Below are positions 6,570 to 14,524 of a stretch of 18,344 nucleotides of DNA, piece by piece (the stretch's first letter is position 1; every line of letters begins with the position of its first letter). The notes beneath the pieces are model-generated. The model saw nothing but the letters and a program-made list of their open reading frames with translations. It was not told the origin of the DNA and did not search any database. This DNA is from Anaeroplasmataceae bacterium. Lineage in GTDB: Bacteria > Bacillota_I > Bacilli_A > Acholeplasmatales > Anaeroplasmataceae. The DNA is taken from contig JAHHSW010000004.1 of assembly GCA_020024985.1 (NCBI GenBank), positions 1 through 18,344 on the forward strand, given 5' to 3'. A program made the translations under genes and the position numbers.

Positions 6570-7326
6570 TCTAAGAAATACAATTATTTACTGTATTGGT
6601 GTTTTATTAGTTGCTGTTATTTTCCAAATTTTTAGCCTATGCTTAAATAATGAGGTAATAGTACCCTCATTAGGCGTAGTTATTAGAGATTTCTTTAGCT
6701 TACTAGGAAGTGGTAAAACCTATGTTTATTTAGGCTATACGCTTTTAGATTTAGTAATATCCTTAGCTATAGCTATAGTAATTGCTATTGCCTTAGGAGC
6801 TATTGCTGGCTTGAATCCCAATATTTATAAGCTATTTATGCCACTTATGAGTCTACTTAGAATATTACCAGTAATAATTTTTATAGTTATAGTAATGCTA
6901 TTTAATGAAATTAGGTATGTACCTGTAATAGTATCAACTATGGTGCTTATTCCTATGATTTATGAGGGCACCTACCAGGGTATTATTAAGGTTGATAAAA
7001 GCTTAATTAATGCCTATAGGCTTGATAGTAGCTTTAATATTAGAGTTTTTAGAATGATTTATCTACCATTAATAGGAGCATCATTAAAAACAGCTATTAT
7101 TAATGCTCTAGGAATTGGTATTAAGCTTGTGGTTACTACAGAATATATATGTGGAGCTAATCATACTCTAGGTAAGGCTATAATTAGTTCTATTTCTGAG
7201 CTTAATTATTCTTATATTTATGGTTATAGCATAATATTAATCATAGTTATTCTAGTAATAGAGGCTTTACCAAGGCTAGGAGATTTTTTAATTAGCTTTA
7301 TAAAGGGAAGAATTTCTAAAGTTTAA
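6559..7326 (+). CDS. ABC transporter permease (BPD inner-membrane component, SsuC/TauC-like)
   Basis: This is a membrane protein of about 255 residues and five or six spans (IYCIGVLLVAVIFQIF, LLDLVISLAIAIVIAIALG, ILPVIIFIVIVMLF, YGYSIILIIVILVIEAL). The cytoplasmic coupling loop is recognisable as NAYRLDSSFNIRVFRMIYLP, in which the usual EAA...G motif is worn down. It is the partner of the binding protein in front. The frame is open upstream to TTG 6526. ATG 6547 and ATG 6559 are both possible starts, overlapping the lipoprotein gene by 23 or 11 nt, and neither has a strong ribosome binding site, so translational coupling is likely. No ATP-binding subunit follows. The GTPases downstream are not ABC ATPases. 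Either the ATPase is encoded elsewhere or it is shared. Confidence 0.82.
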   Translation: MKDSLRNTIIYCIGVLLVAVIFQIFSLCLNNEVIVPSLGVVIRDFFSLLGSGKTYVYLGYTLLDLVISLAIAIVIAIALGAIAGLNPNIYKLFMPLMSLLRILPVIIFIVIVMLFNEIRYVPVIVSTMVLIPMIYEGTYQGIIKVDKSLINAYRLDSSFNIRVFRMIYLPLIGASLKTAIINALGIGIKLVVTTEYICGANHTLGKAIISSISELNYSYIYGYSIILIIVILVIEALPRLGDFLISFIKGRISKV

Positions 7327-7363
7327 AATTAGGCTTATTACAAATATTAAAAAATTATAATTT

Positions 7364-7389
7364 GGCCTCTAGCTATGGTTAGGGCCTTT
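7364..7389 (+). terminator. Probable terminator after the permease gene
   Basis: GGCC-T-CTAGC (7364-7373) pairs with GTTAGGGCC (7378-7386) with a bulged T, one G-T pair and a TATG loop. Only three T follow, so termination may be partial. Confidence 0.5.
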
Positions 7390-7413
7390 AGTATATACTA
7401 ACTAATGTATACT
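7390..7413. promoter_or_regulatory. Dyad upstream of the CobW promoter, candidate operator
   Basis: AGTATA (7390-7395) and TATACT (7408-7413) form an inverted repeat, and 9 of 12 base pairs across the 24-bp site are symmetric. It ends 5 bp before the -35 box of the metal-GTPase promoter, a common place for an activator or repressor site. It does not match a Fur/Zur box that I know. Confidence 0.35.
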
Positions 7414-7418
7414 TTTAG

Positions 7419-7447
7419 TTGTTTATATTACTTAAAAAGAGTATAAT
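7419..7447 (+). promoter_or_regulatory. Promoter of the two CobW-type GTPase genes
   Basis: -35 TTGTTT (7419-7424), a 17-bp spacer and a perfect -10 TATAAT (7442-7447). Transcription would start near 7454, just before the ribosome binding site. The in-frame TTG at 7419 is therefore part of the promoter and not a start codon. Confidence 0.75.
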
Positions 7448-7472
7448 AGTAAAAAGAAGGAAGGTATTTAAT

Positions 7473-8690
7473 ATGTTAAAAATCGATATTATTTCTGGTT
7501 TCCTAGGAGCTGGAAAAACAACTTTTATAAAAAGATTATTAGAAACTAAGCTTAAGGATGAAAAGGTAGTTTTAATTGAAAATGAATATGGTGAGGTATC
7601 AGTAGACTCTGATATTTTAGATGAATCTGGTGTTGAGATTAAGGAATTATCTCAGGGCTGTATTTGCTGCTCACTTGTTGGTGACTTTGCTAAGTCATTA
7701 AATGAGGTTATTACAAGCTATAACCCTGATAGAATTTTAATTGAGCCATCTGGAGTTGGTAAGCTATCTGATATTGTTAAGGCTGTAAGAGATGCAGGCC
7801 TTTCTGAATATATTAATTCATTAGTATGTATGGTAGATGCTAAGAAGGCTAAGATGTATGATAAGAACTTTGGTGAATTCTTTATTGACCAAATTAAGAA
7901 TGCTCATACAGTTATTTTATCAAGAATGGATATTTCTAAGGAGGAGGTTGCAACTACAGCCTTAGAAATTATTAGAAAGCATAATCCTAATTGTGTTGTT
8001 GTTACTACTCCAATTAGTAGTCTATCTGATGAGGATTTATTACATGCCTATGAGGGCTTTGATGTAAAGATTTTAGATGATTATGAGGATGAGGAGGAGC
8101 ATAACGAGGAATGCACATGTGGCTGTCATGACCATGAGCATCATCATCACCATGATCACGATGAGGAATGTGAATGCGGCTGCCATGACCACAATTATGA
8201 GCACCATCATCACGACCATGATGAGGAATGTGAATGTGGCTGCCACGACCACAATCATGAGCATCATCACCACGACCACGATGAGGAATGTGAATGTGGC
8301 TGTCACGACCATGATGAGGAATGTGAATGCGGTTGTCACGACCATGATCACGAGCATCACCACCATGACCATGATGAGGAATGTACATGTGGCTGCCATG
8401 ACCATCATCACCATCATCATGCCGATGAGGTATTCACATCAGTTGGTATTGAAACAGTAAAGAAGTATGATATTGAAGAACTAAAGGCCCTACTAGATAG
8501 AATGGCTAATGGTGAATATGGAGTTATTGTAAGAGCTAAGGGTATTATTCCTGCTACAGATGGTAAGTGGTATACATTTAACCTAACTCCAGAAGAGGTT
8601 GAAATGGTTCCAAGCAAGGCTATCCCTATGGGAAAGATTGTTGTTATTGGGTCTCATATTCAAAGAGATGACATTAAGAAATTATTTTAA
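7473..8690 (+). CDS. COG0523/CobW-family metallochaperone GTPase with His/Cys repeat domain
   Basis: This is a 405-residue G3E GTPase. Walker A is GFLGAGKTT (residues 9-17). ENEYGEV (36-42) is the metal-linked switch. The family hallmark CxCC is C63-I-C65-C66 (QGCICCSL), and EPSGVGKLSDI follows. The usual NKxD is SRMD. Between the GTPase domain and the CobW C-terminal domain lies an insert, about residues 210-316, of six repeats of the type EECxCGCHDH plus His runs. It supplies 18 cysteines and dozens of histidines. The C-terminal domain (about 317-405) is normal. CobW proteins deliver Zn, Co, Fe or other metals to client proteins; the insert suggests metal storage or sensing, as the His-rich parts of HypB and UreE do for nickel. 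AAGGAAGG at 7457-7464 supports ATG 7473. The metal is not known. Confidence 0.9.
   Translation: MLKIDIISGFLGAGKTTFIKRLLETKLKDEKVVLIENEYGEVSVDSDILDESGVEIKELSQGCICCSLVGDFAKSLNEVITSYNPDRILIEPSGVGKLSDIVKAVRDAGLSEYINSLVCMVDAKKAKMYDKNFGEFFIDQIKNAHTVILSRMDISKEEVATTALEIIRKHNPNCVVVTTPISSLSDEDLLHAYEGFDVKILDDYEDEEEHNEECTCGCHDHEHHHHHDHDEECECGCHDHNYEHHHHDHDEECECGCHDHNHEHHHHDHDEECECGCHDHDEECECGCHDHDHEHHHHDHDEECTCGCHDHHHHHHADEVFTSVGIETVKKYDIEELKALLDRMANGEYGVIVRAKGIIPATDGKWYTFNLTPEEVEMVPSKAIPMGKIVVIGSHIQRDDIKKLF
8100..8420 (+). repeat. Tandem repeats encoding the His/Cys metal-binding domain
   Basis: Six in-frame copies of a unit coding for (D/N)EEC(T/E)CGCHDH occur. Four of them are followed by a spacer containing four or five consecutive His codons; the fourth copy has none, and the last runs into six His codons. 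Codon differences between copies show that they are not all recent duplicates. The array can expand or contract without breaking the frame. Confidence 0.9.
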
Positions 8691-8703
8691 TTAGAGGTAT
8701 ATT

Positions 8704-9630
8704 ATGAAGGAAGTTCCTGTATTTTTACTAAATGGATTTTTAGAAAGTGGTAAGACAAGCCTTATCAAGGAAATTTGCGAGAATAATGAGGATTATCAGG
8801 ATGGTTCTACAGTAATCATTGCCTGTGAGGAGGGTGAAATAGAGTATGATGAGGAGTGGTGCCGTAAGTATGGTGTCACTGTTGAGTATGTAGATTCACA
8901 GGAGGAATTTACAGCTGACTATCTAAGAAATCTAGATAATCATTATCGTGCAAATCAATATGTTATTGAATATAATAGCTTCTTTGATTGGGAGGCTCAG
9001 GAGTTCCCAAGCTATATGGTTATATATCAGCAAATAACTCTAATTGATGCCTCTACCTTTGGGGTAATGTTTAATAACATGAGACAAATCTTTGCTTCTA
9101 TGGTTAAGGATTCATCACTTGTAATTTTTAACCGTTGTGAGGGAGTTAAGGATTTAGCTCAATATAGAAGACAAATAAGAGCCTTAAATCAGCAGGGCCA
9201 AATTGCCTTTGAGGAGGCTAATGGGCGTCTAACAGCTATGCTAGATGAGGATTTACCTTATGACCTATCTAAGGATGTAATTCCTTTTGAGGAGGATGTT
9301 TATCCAACCTGGTATGTTGAGGTATTTGATAATTACGAGAAGTATTATAATAAAACCTTTAAGTTTAAGACCTTTGTTCGTGATATAACTGAGGAGGGTA
9401 CTTTAGTTATTGGAAGAAAGGTAATGACCTGCTGTGAGAATGATATTCAGTTCTTGGGCTATGAGGTTGTAAATGAAACTGGGGTTCAGGTTAATATAGA
9501 CGACTGTATTTATCTTGAATGTACAGTTCATCATGAGTATTCAGCTATAGCTGGAGAAGAGGTAGTAATGCTACACGCAAAGGGTATTACTAAGCTTAAG
9601 CCTGAGAAGGAACAGGTTTTAACATTGTAA
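8704..9630 (+). CDS. CobW-like GTPase with a C-terminal YcgQ/TIGR03943-like domain
   Basis: This 308-residue protein starts 13 nt after the first CobW gene (AGAGGT before the ATG). The N-terminal part is a CobW-like G domain: VPVFLLNGFLESGKTS (residues 4-19) is Walker A, but CxCC is absent. The residues after the second strand are ACEEGEIEYDEE, and NRCEG stands for NKxD. From about residue 215 the sequence changes to FKTFVRDITEEGTLVIGRKV, then MTCCENDIQFLGYEV (C243, C244) and DCIYLECTVHHEY. This pattern looks like the C-terminal domain of the TIGR03943/YcgQ proteins that normally accompany a YraQ-type permease and a CobW protein. I read it as a fusion of two usually separate partners. The G-domain call is firm. 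The C-terminal assignment comes from motif recall, and the function is unknown. Confidence 0.75.
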   Translation: MKEVPVFLLNGFLESGKTSLIKEICENNEDYQDGSTVIIACEEGEIEYDEEWCRKYGVTVEYVDSQEEFTADYLRNLDNHYRANQYVIEYNSFFDWEAQEFPSYMVIYQQITLIDASTFGVMFNNMRQIFASMVKDSSLVIFNRCEGVKDLAQYRRQIRALNQQGQIAFEEANGRLTAMLDEDLPYDLSKDVIPFEEDVYPTWYVEVFDNYEKYYNKTFKFKTFVRDITEEGTLVIGRKVMTCCENDIQFLGYEVVNETGVQVNIDDCIYLECTVHHEYSAIAGEEVVMLHAKGITKLKPEKEQVLTL

Positions 9631-9648
9631 TTTAAAAAAAGTCGCATT

Positions 9649-9683
9649 AGACCCTACTATTTTGATGGTAGGGTCTTTATTAT
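9649..9683 (+). terminator. Terminator after the CobW pair
   Basis: AGACCCTAC (9649-9657) pairs with GTAGGGTCT (9668-9676) in a perfect 9-bp stem with a 10-nt loop, followed by a T-rich TTTATTATT tract. Confidence 0.8.
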
Positions 9684-9698
9684 TCATATAGAATTTAG

Positions 9699-9704
9699 TA
9701 TAAT
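9699..9704 (+). promoter_or_regulatory. -10 box of the tsaE operon promoter
   Basis: A perfect TATAAT lies 37 nt before the tsaE start and just past the preceding terminator. I see no good -35 box at the right distance. Confidence 0.5.
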
Positions 9705-9740
9705 AAACTGGGGTAAAATTCCCTGATTGGAGATGGTAAT

Positions 9741-10181
9741 TTGAAAAAGTATAATACAAGTGAGGCTTTAGAGACAATTGAGCTAGGCAAAAGAGTTGGA
9801 AGCCTATTAAAGCCAGGGGATGTTGTTTTACTAACGGGTGATTTATCTGCAGGAAAGACAACTATAACTAAAGGAATTGGTGCTGCGCTTGGAGTAACTA
9901 AAATTATTAATTCTCCTACCTTTACAATTGTTAAATCATATCAAGGTAACTATAAGCTATATCATTTAGATTTATATCGCTTAGATGGCTTAAATAGTGA
10001 TTTTGATTTAGAGGAATATATAGAATCTGATGGCGTTTGTGTAATTGAATGGCCATATCAGGTTAGTGAGATTTTACCTGATGAATATCTAAAGATAGAT
10101 TTAAGAAGATTAGGTGAATTTGATAGAGTTATTGAAATAGAGGGTAATGGAAGATACAAGTCTATTGAGGAGGCATTATAA
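9741..10181 (+). CDS. tsaE: tRNA t6A biosynthesis ATPase TsaE
   Basis: This is the small ATPase that works with TsaB and TsaD to put threonylcarbamoyl on A37 of ANN-decoding tRNAs. Walker A is LTGDLSAGKTT (around residues 31-41). INSPTFTIVKSY and LYHLDLYRL are strongly conserved family motifs, and VCVIEWP carries the Walker B-side acid and the Trp. The 146-residue length fits the family. The start is TTG 9741, supported by GGAG at 9729-9732, 8 nt upstream; no ATG lies at a suitable distance. It is the first gene of the tRNA-modification operon. The tsaB start follows its stop by one base. Confidence 0.95.
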   Translation: MKKYNTSEALETIELGKRVGSLLKPGDVVLLTGDLSAGKTTITKGIGAALGVTKIINSPTFTIVKSYQGNYKLYHLDLYRLDGLNSDFDLEEYIESDGVCVIEWPYQVSEILPDEYLKIDLRRLGEFDRVIEIEGNGRYKSIEEAL

Positions 10182-10182
10182 A

Positions 10183-10782
10183 ATGTATTCATTAATTTTA
10201 GATTCTGCAACTAAGATATTATATGTTGCCTTAATAAATGATGGTAATGTTTTATATGAAAAATATATAGAGGGCTCTAATGATCATGCTAAAAACATTG
10301 TCTTTAGAGTTGATGAGGCTTTAAATACAGCAGGAATTAAGGCTAAGGATTTAGATGAGATTATTTGTGGTGTTGGACCAGGCTCATATACAGGCGTAAG
10401 AATGGCTGTTACAGTATGCAAGATGCTAAGCATATTTATGAAAAAGTCATTATATACTATATCAACATTACAGCTTATTTCCTCAAGCAATAAGGGTGTA
10501 TGCTTATCAATGATAGATGCAAGACGTGGTAATGCCTTTGGCTGTATCATTGATAATGATAAGAATGAGTATATTATAGATGAGGCCTTATATTCAAAGG
10601 AATATTTAGAGGCCGAGGCAGCTAAATACACTAATGTATCAGTTTCAACTGAAGCAAGATATAAGGTAGATCCTTTATATGTTTTAAGAAATAAGGTATT
10701 AGTTAAGGAGCCACATTTATTAGTTCCTAACTATTTAAGAGAAACTGAAGCAGAAAGAAATTTACATGATAAGAAGAATTAA
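10183..10782 (+). CDS. tsaB: t6A biosynthesis protein TsaB (YeaZ)
   Basis: This 199-residue protein is the inactive ASKHA-fold partner of TsaD in t6A synthesis. MYSLILDSATKILYVAL is the N-terminal family signature. ICGVGPGSYTGVRMAVTV is the most conserved motif (PGSYTGVR), and SMIDARRGNAFG is also typical. The frame is open from an ATG at 10147 inside tsaE, but GAGGAGG at about 10167-10173 and the family N-terminus point to ATG 10183. The C-terminus is shorter than in E. coli, as is common in Gram-positives. The last 17 nt overlap rimI, so translation of the two is probably coupled. Confidence 0.94.
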   Translation: MYSLILDSATKILYVALINDGNVLYEKYIEGSNDHAKNIVFRVDEALNTAGIKAKDLDEIICGVGPGSYTGVRMAVTVCKMLSIFMKKSLYTISTLQLISSSNKGVCLSMIDARRGNAFGCIIDNDKNEYIIDEALYSKEYLEAEAAKYTNVSVSTEARYKVDPLYVLRNKVLVKEPHLLVPNYLRETEAERNLHDKKN

Positions 10783-11200
10783 ATTAGAGGATATAGATAG
10801 GGTTGTTGAGCTTGAGCTAAGTACCTTAGGTACAACCCTAGGAAGGGAAATGCTAGTAGAGCTACTTGATAATTCCTTTTCGTATATCTATGTTTATGAG
10901 GAAAATAATATAATTGTTGGCTATATTTCTTATTCCTTTGATGGTGATATTGCAGAGATGCTTAACTTTGCTGTAGATAAAGGCTATCAGGGAAGAGGTA
11001 TAGGTAATTTTTTACTTAGCTATACCCTTAGTGAACTTGATGATATGAAGGCTAAATCAGCTATTTTAGAGGTTAGAGAAGGAAACCTAAGAGCTAGTAG
11101 CTTATATTTTAAGTATGGCTTTAGGCTTATTCATACAAGAAAGAATTATTATAGCAACAATGAAAATGCTTTGGTCCTAGAAAAGAGGTTTGAGGTATAG
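10766..11200 (+). CDS. rimI: Ribosomal protein S18 alanine N-acetyltransferase RimI (GNAT)
   Basis: This is a 144-residue GNAT acetyltransferase. The acetyl-CoA binding motif is VDKGYQGRGIGNFLL (Q/RxxGxG type). ILEVREGNLRASSLYFKYGFRLIHTRKNYY is the classical RimI C-terminal half: LEVR, then N-x-x-A-x-x-L-Y, then GF and the tyrosine pair. Its place between tsaB and tsaD is the standard arrangement in many bacteria. It would acetylate the N-terminus of S18, though the exact target of Gram-positive RimI proteins can differ. It overlaps the tsaB end by 17 nt. Confidence 0.9.
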   Translation: MIRRIKLEDIDRVVELELSTLGTTLGREMLVELLDNSFSYIYVYEENNIIVGYISYSFDGDIAEMLNFAVDKGYQGRGIGNFLLSYTLSELDDMKAKSAILEVREGNLRASSLYFKYGFRLIHTRKNYYSNNENALVLEKRFEV

Positions 11201-11201
11201 T

Positions 11202-11678
11202 ATGGAAAAAACAAACGCAATGCGTATGCTAGATCAAAAAAAGATAAAGTATGAGGTATTTGAATATCCACATGAGGAGGGAGTTTGTGTAGATGGCTCT
11301 ACCGTTGCTCATATGCTTCATGAGGATCCTAATCAGGTTTTTAAAACACTTGTTACAGTATCAAATGATAAGAAATTCTTTGTTTGTGTTGTACCAGTAG
11401 AATGCGAGCTTGATTTAAAGAAATGTGCTAAGGCTGCCGGTGTAAAGAGCCTAGTTTTAATTCCAGTTAAGGACTTATTTCCACTTACAGGCTATGTAAG
11501 AGGAGGCTGCTCCCCAATTGGTATGAGGAAGACATTCCCAACGCTAGTTGATTTAAGCGCTGCAAATTATGATGAGATAATTTTCTCAGGTGGTAAAATT
11601 GGTACCCAAATTAAGATGAACCCACAGGATTTAACAAAGCTTATTAGGGTTAGCTATGCTGACCTTAGAAAGGAGTAG
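11202..11678 (+). CDS. ybaK: Cys-tRNA(Pro)/Cys-tRNA(Cys) deacylase YbaK/EbsC
   Basis: This trans-editing enzyme, about 158 residues long, hydrolyses mischarged Cys-tRNA(Pro). TNAMRMLDQKKIKYEVFEY opens it. QVFKTLVTV carries the conserved catalytic lysine region, and GYVRGGCSPIGMRK and FSGGKIGTQIKMNPQDL are diagnostic for the YbaK family. The start is placed at ATG 11202, with GAGGT at 11192-11196, in preference to the in-frame TTG at 11190. It sits between rimI and tsaD, 3 nt before tsaD. The protein belongs to translation quality control, so the context makes sense. Confidence 0.92.
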   Translation: MEKTNAMRMLDQKKIKYEVFEYPHEEGVCVDGSTVAHMLHEDPNQVFKTLVTVSNDKKFFVCVVPVECELDLKKCAKAAGVKSLVLIPVKDLFPLTGYVRGGCSPIGMRKTFPTLVDLSAANYDEIIFSGGKIGTQIKMNPQDLTKLIRVSYADLRKE

Positions 11679-11681
11679 TAT

Positions 11682-12683
11682 ATGCTAGTTTTAGGAGTAG
11701 AAAGTAGCTGTGATGAAACCTCAGTAGCCATTGTAAGAGATGGTAAGGAGGTTCTTGCTAACGTAATAAATTCACAAATTAAGATACACGAGCTATTTGG
11801 AGGTGTTGTACCAGAGGTTGCCTCTCGTCAGCATGTTTACCAAATAACTTTAGTTTTTGAGGAGGCATTTAAGGTTGCAGGGGTTAAGCCTGAGGATATT
11901 GACCTTGTTGCTGTAACTGAGGGACCAGGCTTAATTGGTTCACTTTTAGTTGGAGTAAATGCCGCTAAGACCTTCGCAATGATGTATGATAAGCCACTTA
12001 TTGGTGTACACCATTTAGCTGGTCATATTTATGCTAATGCAATTGAGCATGAAATGCACTTCCCTTGTATTGCACTACTAGTAAGTGGTGGTAATACTGA
12101 GCTAATTTATATGAAGGAGCATTTCTCATTTGAAATAATTGGTGAAACCCTAGATGATGCTGTAGGCGAGGCCTATGATAAGGTTGCAAGGGTTGTAGGT
12201 CTTCCTTATCCAGGAGGCCCACATGTTGATAGGCTTGCCCATGAGGGATCTGATACCTATCATTTACCAAGGGTTTACCTTGAGGATGGTAGCTATAATT
12301 TCTCATTCTCTGGTCTTAAGAGCGCAGTTATCAATTTAGCACATAACGCTCATCAAAGAGGCGAGGAAATTAAGCCTAAGGATTTATGTGCATCCTTCCA
12401 GGCTTCTGTTACTGAGGTATTAGTTCGTAAGACCTTAAACCTAGCTCGTGAAAAGGGCTGCAAGGATATTATCGTTGCTGGTGGAGTTAGTGCTAATAAG
12501 GGACTAAAGGAAAGATTTATGAACGAGGGTAAGGACTTCAATATTTGTATTCCTTCAATTCGTTATTGTACAGATAATGCAGCAATGATTGCAGCTGCAG
12601 GCTATTATCAATTTAAAAAGAATCCAACCCTATCAGATTTAACCTTAAATGCTGATTCATCATTGGAGCTATTAAGTAAATAA
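11682..12683 (+). CDS. tsaD: tRNA N6-adenosine threonylcarbamoyltransferase TsaD
   Basis: This is the catalytic subunit that transfers threonylcarbamoyl from TC-AMP to A37 of tRNA. It has 333 residues, the normal length. [15 protein letters not shown] opens the protein. [10 protein letters not shown] contains the metal ligands H111 and H115 in their canonical places. [46 protein letters not shown] and [10 protein letters not shown] are all typical. AAGGAG lies just before the ATG. It is the last gene of the operon and is followed by a hairpin. Confidence 0.97.
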   Translation: MLVLGVESSCDETSVAIVRDGKEVLANVINSQIKIHELFGGVVPEVASRQHVYQITLVFEEAFKVAGVKPEDIDLVAVTEGPGLIGSLLVGVNAAKTFAMMYDKPLIGVHHLAGHIYANAIEHEMHFPCIALLVSGGNTELIYMKEHFSFEIIGETLDDAVGEAYDKVARVVGLPYPGGPHVDRLAHEGSDTYHLPRVYLEDGSYNFSFSGLKSAVINLAHNAHQRGEEIKPKDLCASFQASVTEVLVRKTLNLAREKGCKDIIVAGGVSANKGLKERFMNEGKDFNICIPSIRYCTDNAAMIAAAGYYQFKKNPTLSDLTLNADSSLELLSK

Positions 12684-12717
12684 GCAGTGTGGGTGAGCAA
12701 TCACCCATTAGTGCTTT
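12683..12717 (+). terminator. Hairpin ending the tsa operon
   Basis: GGGTGA-GCAA-TCACCC (12691-12706) is a 6-bp stem with a GNRA loop. An outer AGCA/TGCT stem (12683-12686 with 12712-12715) is followed by TTTAT. The T-tract is weak. Confidence 0.6.
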
Positions 12718-12759
12718 ATAGAAATAAATTTAAGTATAGAGTTTTAGCCACTTTTGTTA

Positions 12760-12765
12760 TATAAT
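12760..12765 (+). promoter_or_regulatory. -10 box for glnS
   Basis: A perfect TATAAT lies 32 nt before the glnS start. No convincing -35 is seen at 16-18 bp. The 114-nt gap is too short for a T-box leader. Confidence 0.5.
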
Positions 12766-12797
12766 AAAGTGAGTATTTTGGGAAAAGGAATGATATT

Positions 12798-14444
12798 ATG
12801 GCAGAGATAAATAATTTTATTAAGACAATCATGCAGCAGGATCTTGAGAGTGGTAAGGTAGATGAAATTGTTACCCGCTTCCCACCAGAGCCAAATGCAT
12901 ATTTACATATTGGTCATGCTAGAGCTATTATCACAAACTTTGAGCTAGCAAAGGCCTTTAATGGTAGAACAAATTTAAGATTTGATGATACTAATCCTGC
13001 AAAGGAGGATACAGAATTCGTTGAGGGTATTATGTATGATTTAGCATGGCTAGGCTATAAGCCACAAAACGTATTCTATGGATCAGATTATTTTGAGGCT
13101 ACATATGAAAAGGCAGTATTGCTAATTAAGAAGGGGCTTGCCTATGTAGATGACCTTTCTCAGGAGGAAATGAGTAAGTACCGTGGTACCTTAACTGAGC
13201 CAGGAAAGAATTCTCCATATAGAGATAGAAGTGTTGAGGAAAACCTAAAGCTATTTGAGGAAATGCGTGAGGGTAAGTACAAGGAGGGTGAAAAGACCCT
13301 AAGAGCTAAGATTGATATGGCTCATCCAAACATCAACATGCGTGACCCAGCAATGTATCGTATTTTACATATAAAGCATCACCGTCAGGGAAACAAGTGG
13401 TGCATTTATCCAATGTATGATTTCGCTCATCCACTACAGGATTCATTTGAGGGAATCACTCATTCATTATGCTCACTAGAGTATGATAATCACCGTATTT
13501 TATATGACTGGTTCGTTGAGAAGTGTGAAATGGAGCATGTTCCACATCAATACGAATTCGGTAGATTAAATATTAATAATACAATTATGTCTAAGCGTTA
13601 CCTAAGAGCTCTTGTAGATGCTAAGAAGGTAAGCGGCTATGATGACCCTAGAATGCCTACATTATGTGGCTTACGTAGACGTGGCTTTACACCAGATTCT
13701 ATTCGTAACTTCATTTTAGGTACTGGTCTATCAAGAGTTAATTCAACTGTTGATTCATTCCAGCTAGAGGAAGAGCTTAGAAATGATTTAAAGTATAAGA
13801 CCTTAAGACCTAACGCAGTAATTAACCCAGTTAAGGTTATTATTGATAACTATCCAGAGGGTGTAGTTGAATATCTTGACTGCCCTAATAACCAAGAGGT
13901 ACCAGAGATGGGTGAACGTAAGATTGCCTTCTCAAGAGAGGTATATATTGAGCGTGAGGACTTCATTGAGGTTAAGCCTAATAAGAAATGGAAGAGACTT
14001 GCTTTAAATGTAGAGGTACGTTTAATGCATGCTTACTTCATTACTGCAACTAGCGTAGAGAAGGATAGTAATGGTGAAATCACTTGTATCCATGCTACCT
14101 ACGATCCAGCTACACGCTCAGGCAGTGGCTTTGATGAGCGTAAGCCAAATGGTAATATTCACTTTGTAGAGGCTACTACAGCAATTCCTGCAGTGTTTAG
14201 ATTATTAGAGCCATTAATGCTAGATGAAACTGAGGAAAATAAGGATTTAGACTTTATGGAAAGATTAAATCCAGATTCACTTCAAATTAGAAATGGCTTT
14301 GTTGAGGAAAGCCTAAAGGATACTAAGCCTTTAGACCATTATCAATTCATTAGAAATGGTTACTATGTAACTGATAAGGATTCTACTAAGGATAAGCTAG
14401 TATTTAATAGAACCTGTGGATTAAAATCATCATTTAAACTATAG
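12798..14444 (+). CDS. glnS: Glutaminyl-tRNA synthetase
   Basis: This is a class I synthetase that charges tRNA(Gln) directly. It has 548 residues, the normal length. [16 protein letters not shown] (HIGH at 37-40) and NTIMSKR (IMSKR at 263-267, for KMSK) are the nucleotide-binding signatures. [33 protein letters not shown] and [16 protein letters not shown] are GlnRS-type rather than GluRS-type. A full C-terminal anticodon-binding beta-barrel follows (from about residue 340; [24 protein letters not shown]). AAAAGGAA lies before the ATG. Many low-GC Gram-positives lack GlnRS and use GatCAB instead, so its presence marks the lineage. Confidence 0.97.
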   Translation: MAEINNFIKTIMQQDLESGKVDEIVTRFPPEPNAYLHIGHARAIITNFELAKAFNGRTNLRFDDTNPAKEDTEFVEGIMYDLAWLGYKPQNVFYGSDYFEATYEKAVLLIKKGLAYVDDLSQEEMSKYRGTLTEPGKNSPYRDRSVEENLKLFEEMREGKYKEGEKTLRAKIDMAHPNINMRDPAMYRILHIKHHRQGNKWCIYPMYDFAHPLQDSFEGITHSLCSLEYDNHRILYDWFVEKCEMEHVPHQYEFGRLNINNTIMSKRYLRALVDAKKVSGYDDPRMPTLCGLRRRGFTPDSIRNFILGTGLSRVNSTVDSFQLEEELRNDLKYKTLRPNAVINPVKVIIDNYPEGVVEYLDCPNNQEVPEMGERKIAFSREVYIEREDFIEVKPNKKWKRLALNVEVRLMHAYFITATSVEKDSNGEITCIHATYDPATRSGSGFDERKPNGNIHFVEATTAIPAVFRLLEPLMLDETEENKDLDFMERLNPDSLQIRNGFVEESLKDTKPLDHYQFIRNGYYVTDKDSTKDKLVFNRTCGLKSSFKL

Positions 14445-14474
14445 GCTTTAAAGTTTATAAATAAAATGGTATTA

Positions 14475-14497
14475 GGACTGTCGAAAGACAGCCCTTT
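14475..14497 (+). terminator. Hairpin between glnS and the ABC-F gene
   Basis: CTGTC-GAAA-GACAG (14478-14491) is a perfect stem with a GNRA loop. It is extended by GG/CC across one mismatch, with TTT after it. It may be a weak glnS terminator or a leader hairpin of the next gene. Confidence 0.5.
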
Positions 14498-14524
14498 ACT
14501 ACGTATATAAGGAGATTATTAGAA

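Noticed and set aside
7419..7472. N-terminal extension of the first CobW protein from TTG 7419.
   Set aside because: The TTG is the -35 box and the extension spans the -10 box. ATG 7473 has a good ribosome binding site and the family N-terminus.
8014..8460. Overlapping open frames on both strands across the His/Cys repeats.
   Set aside because: They are by-products of the repetitive His/Asp/Glu/Cys codons. They encode low-complexity peptides and have no ribosome binding sites. The CobW frame is clearly the real one.
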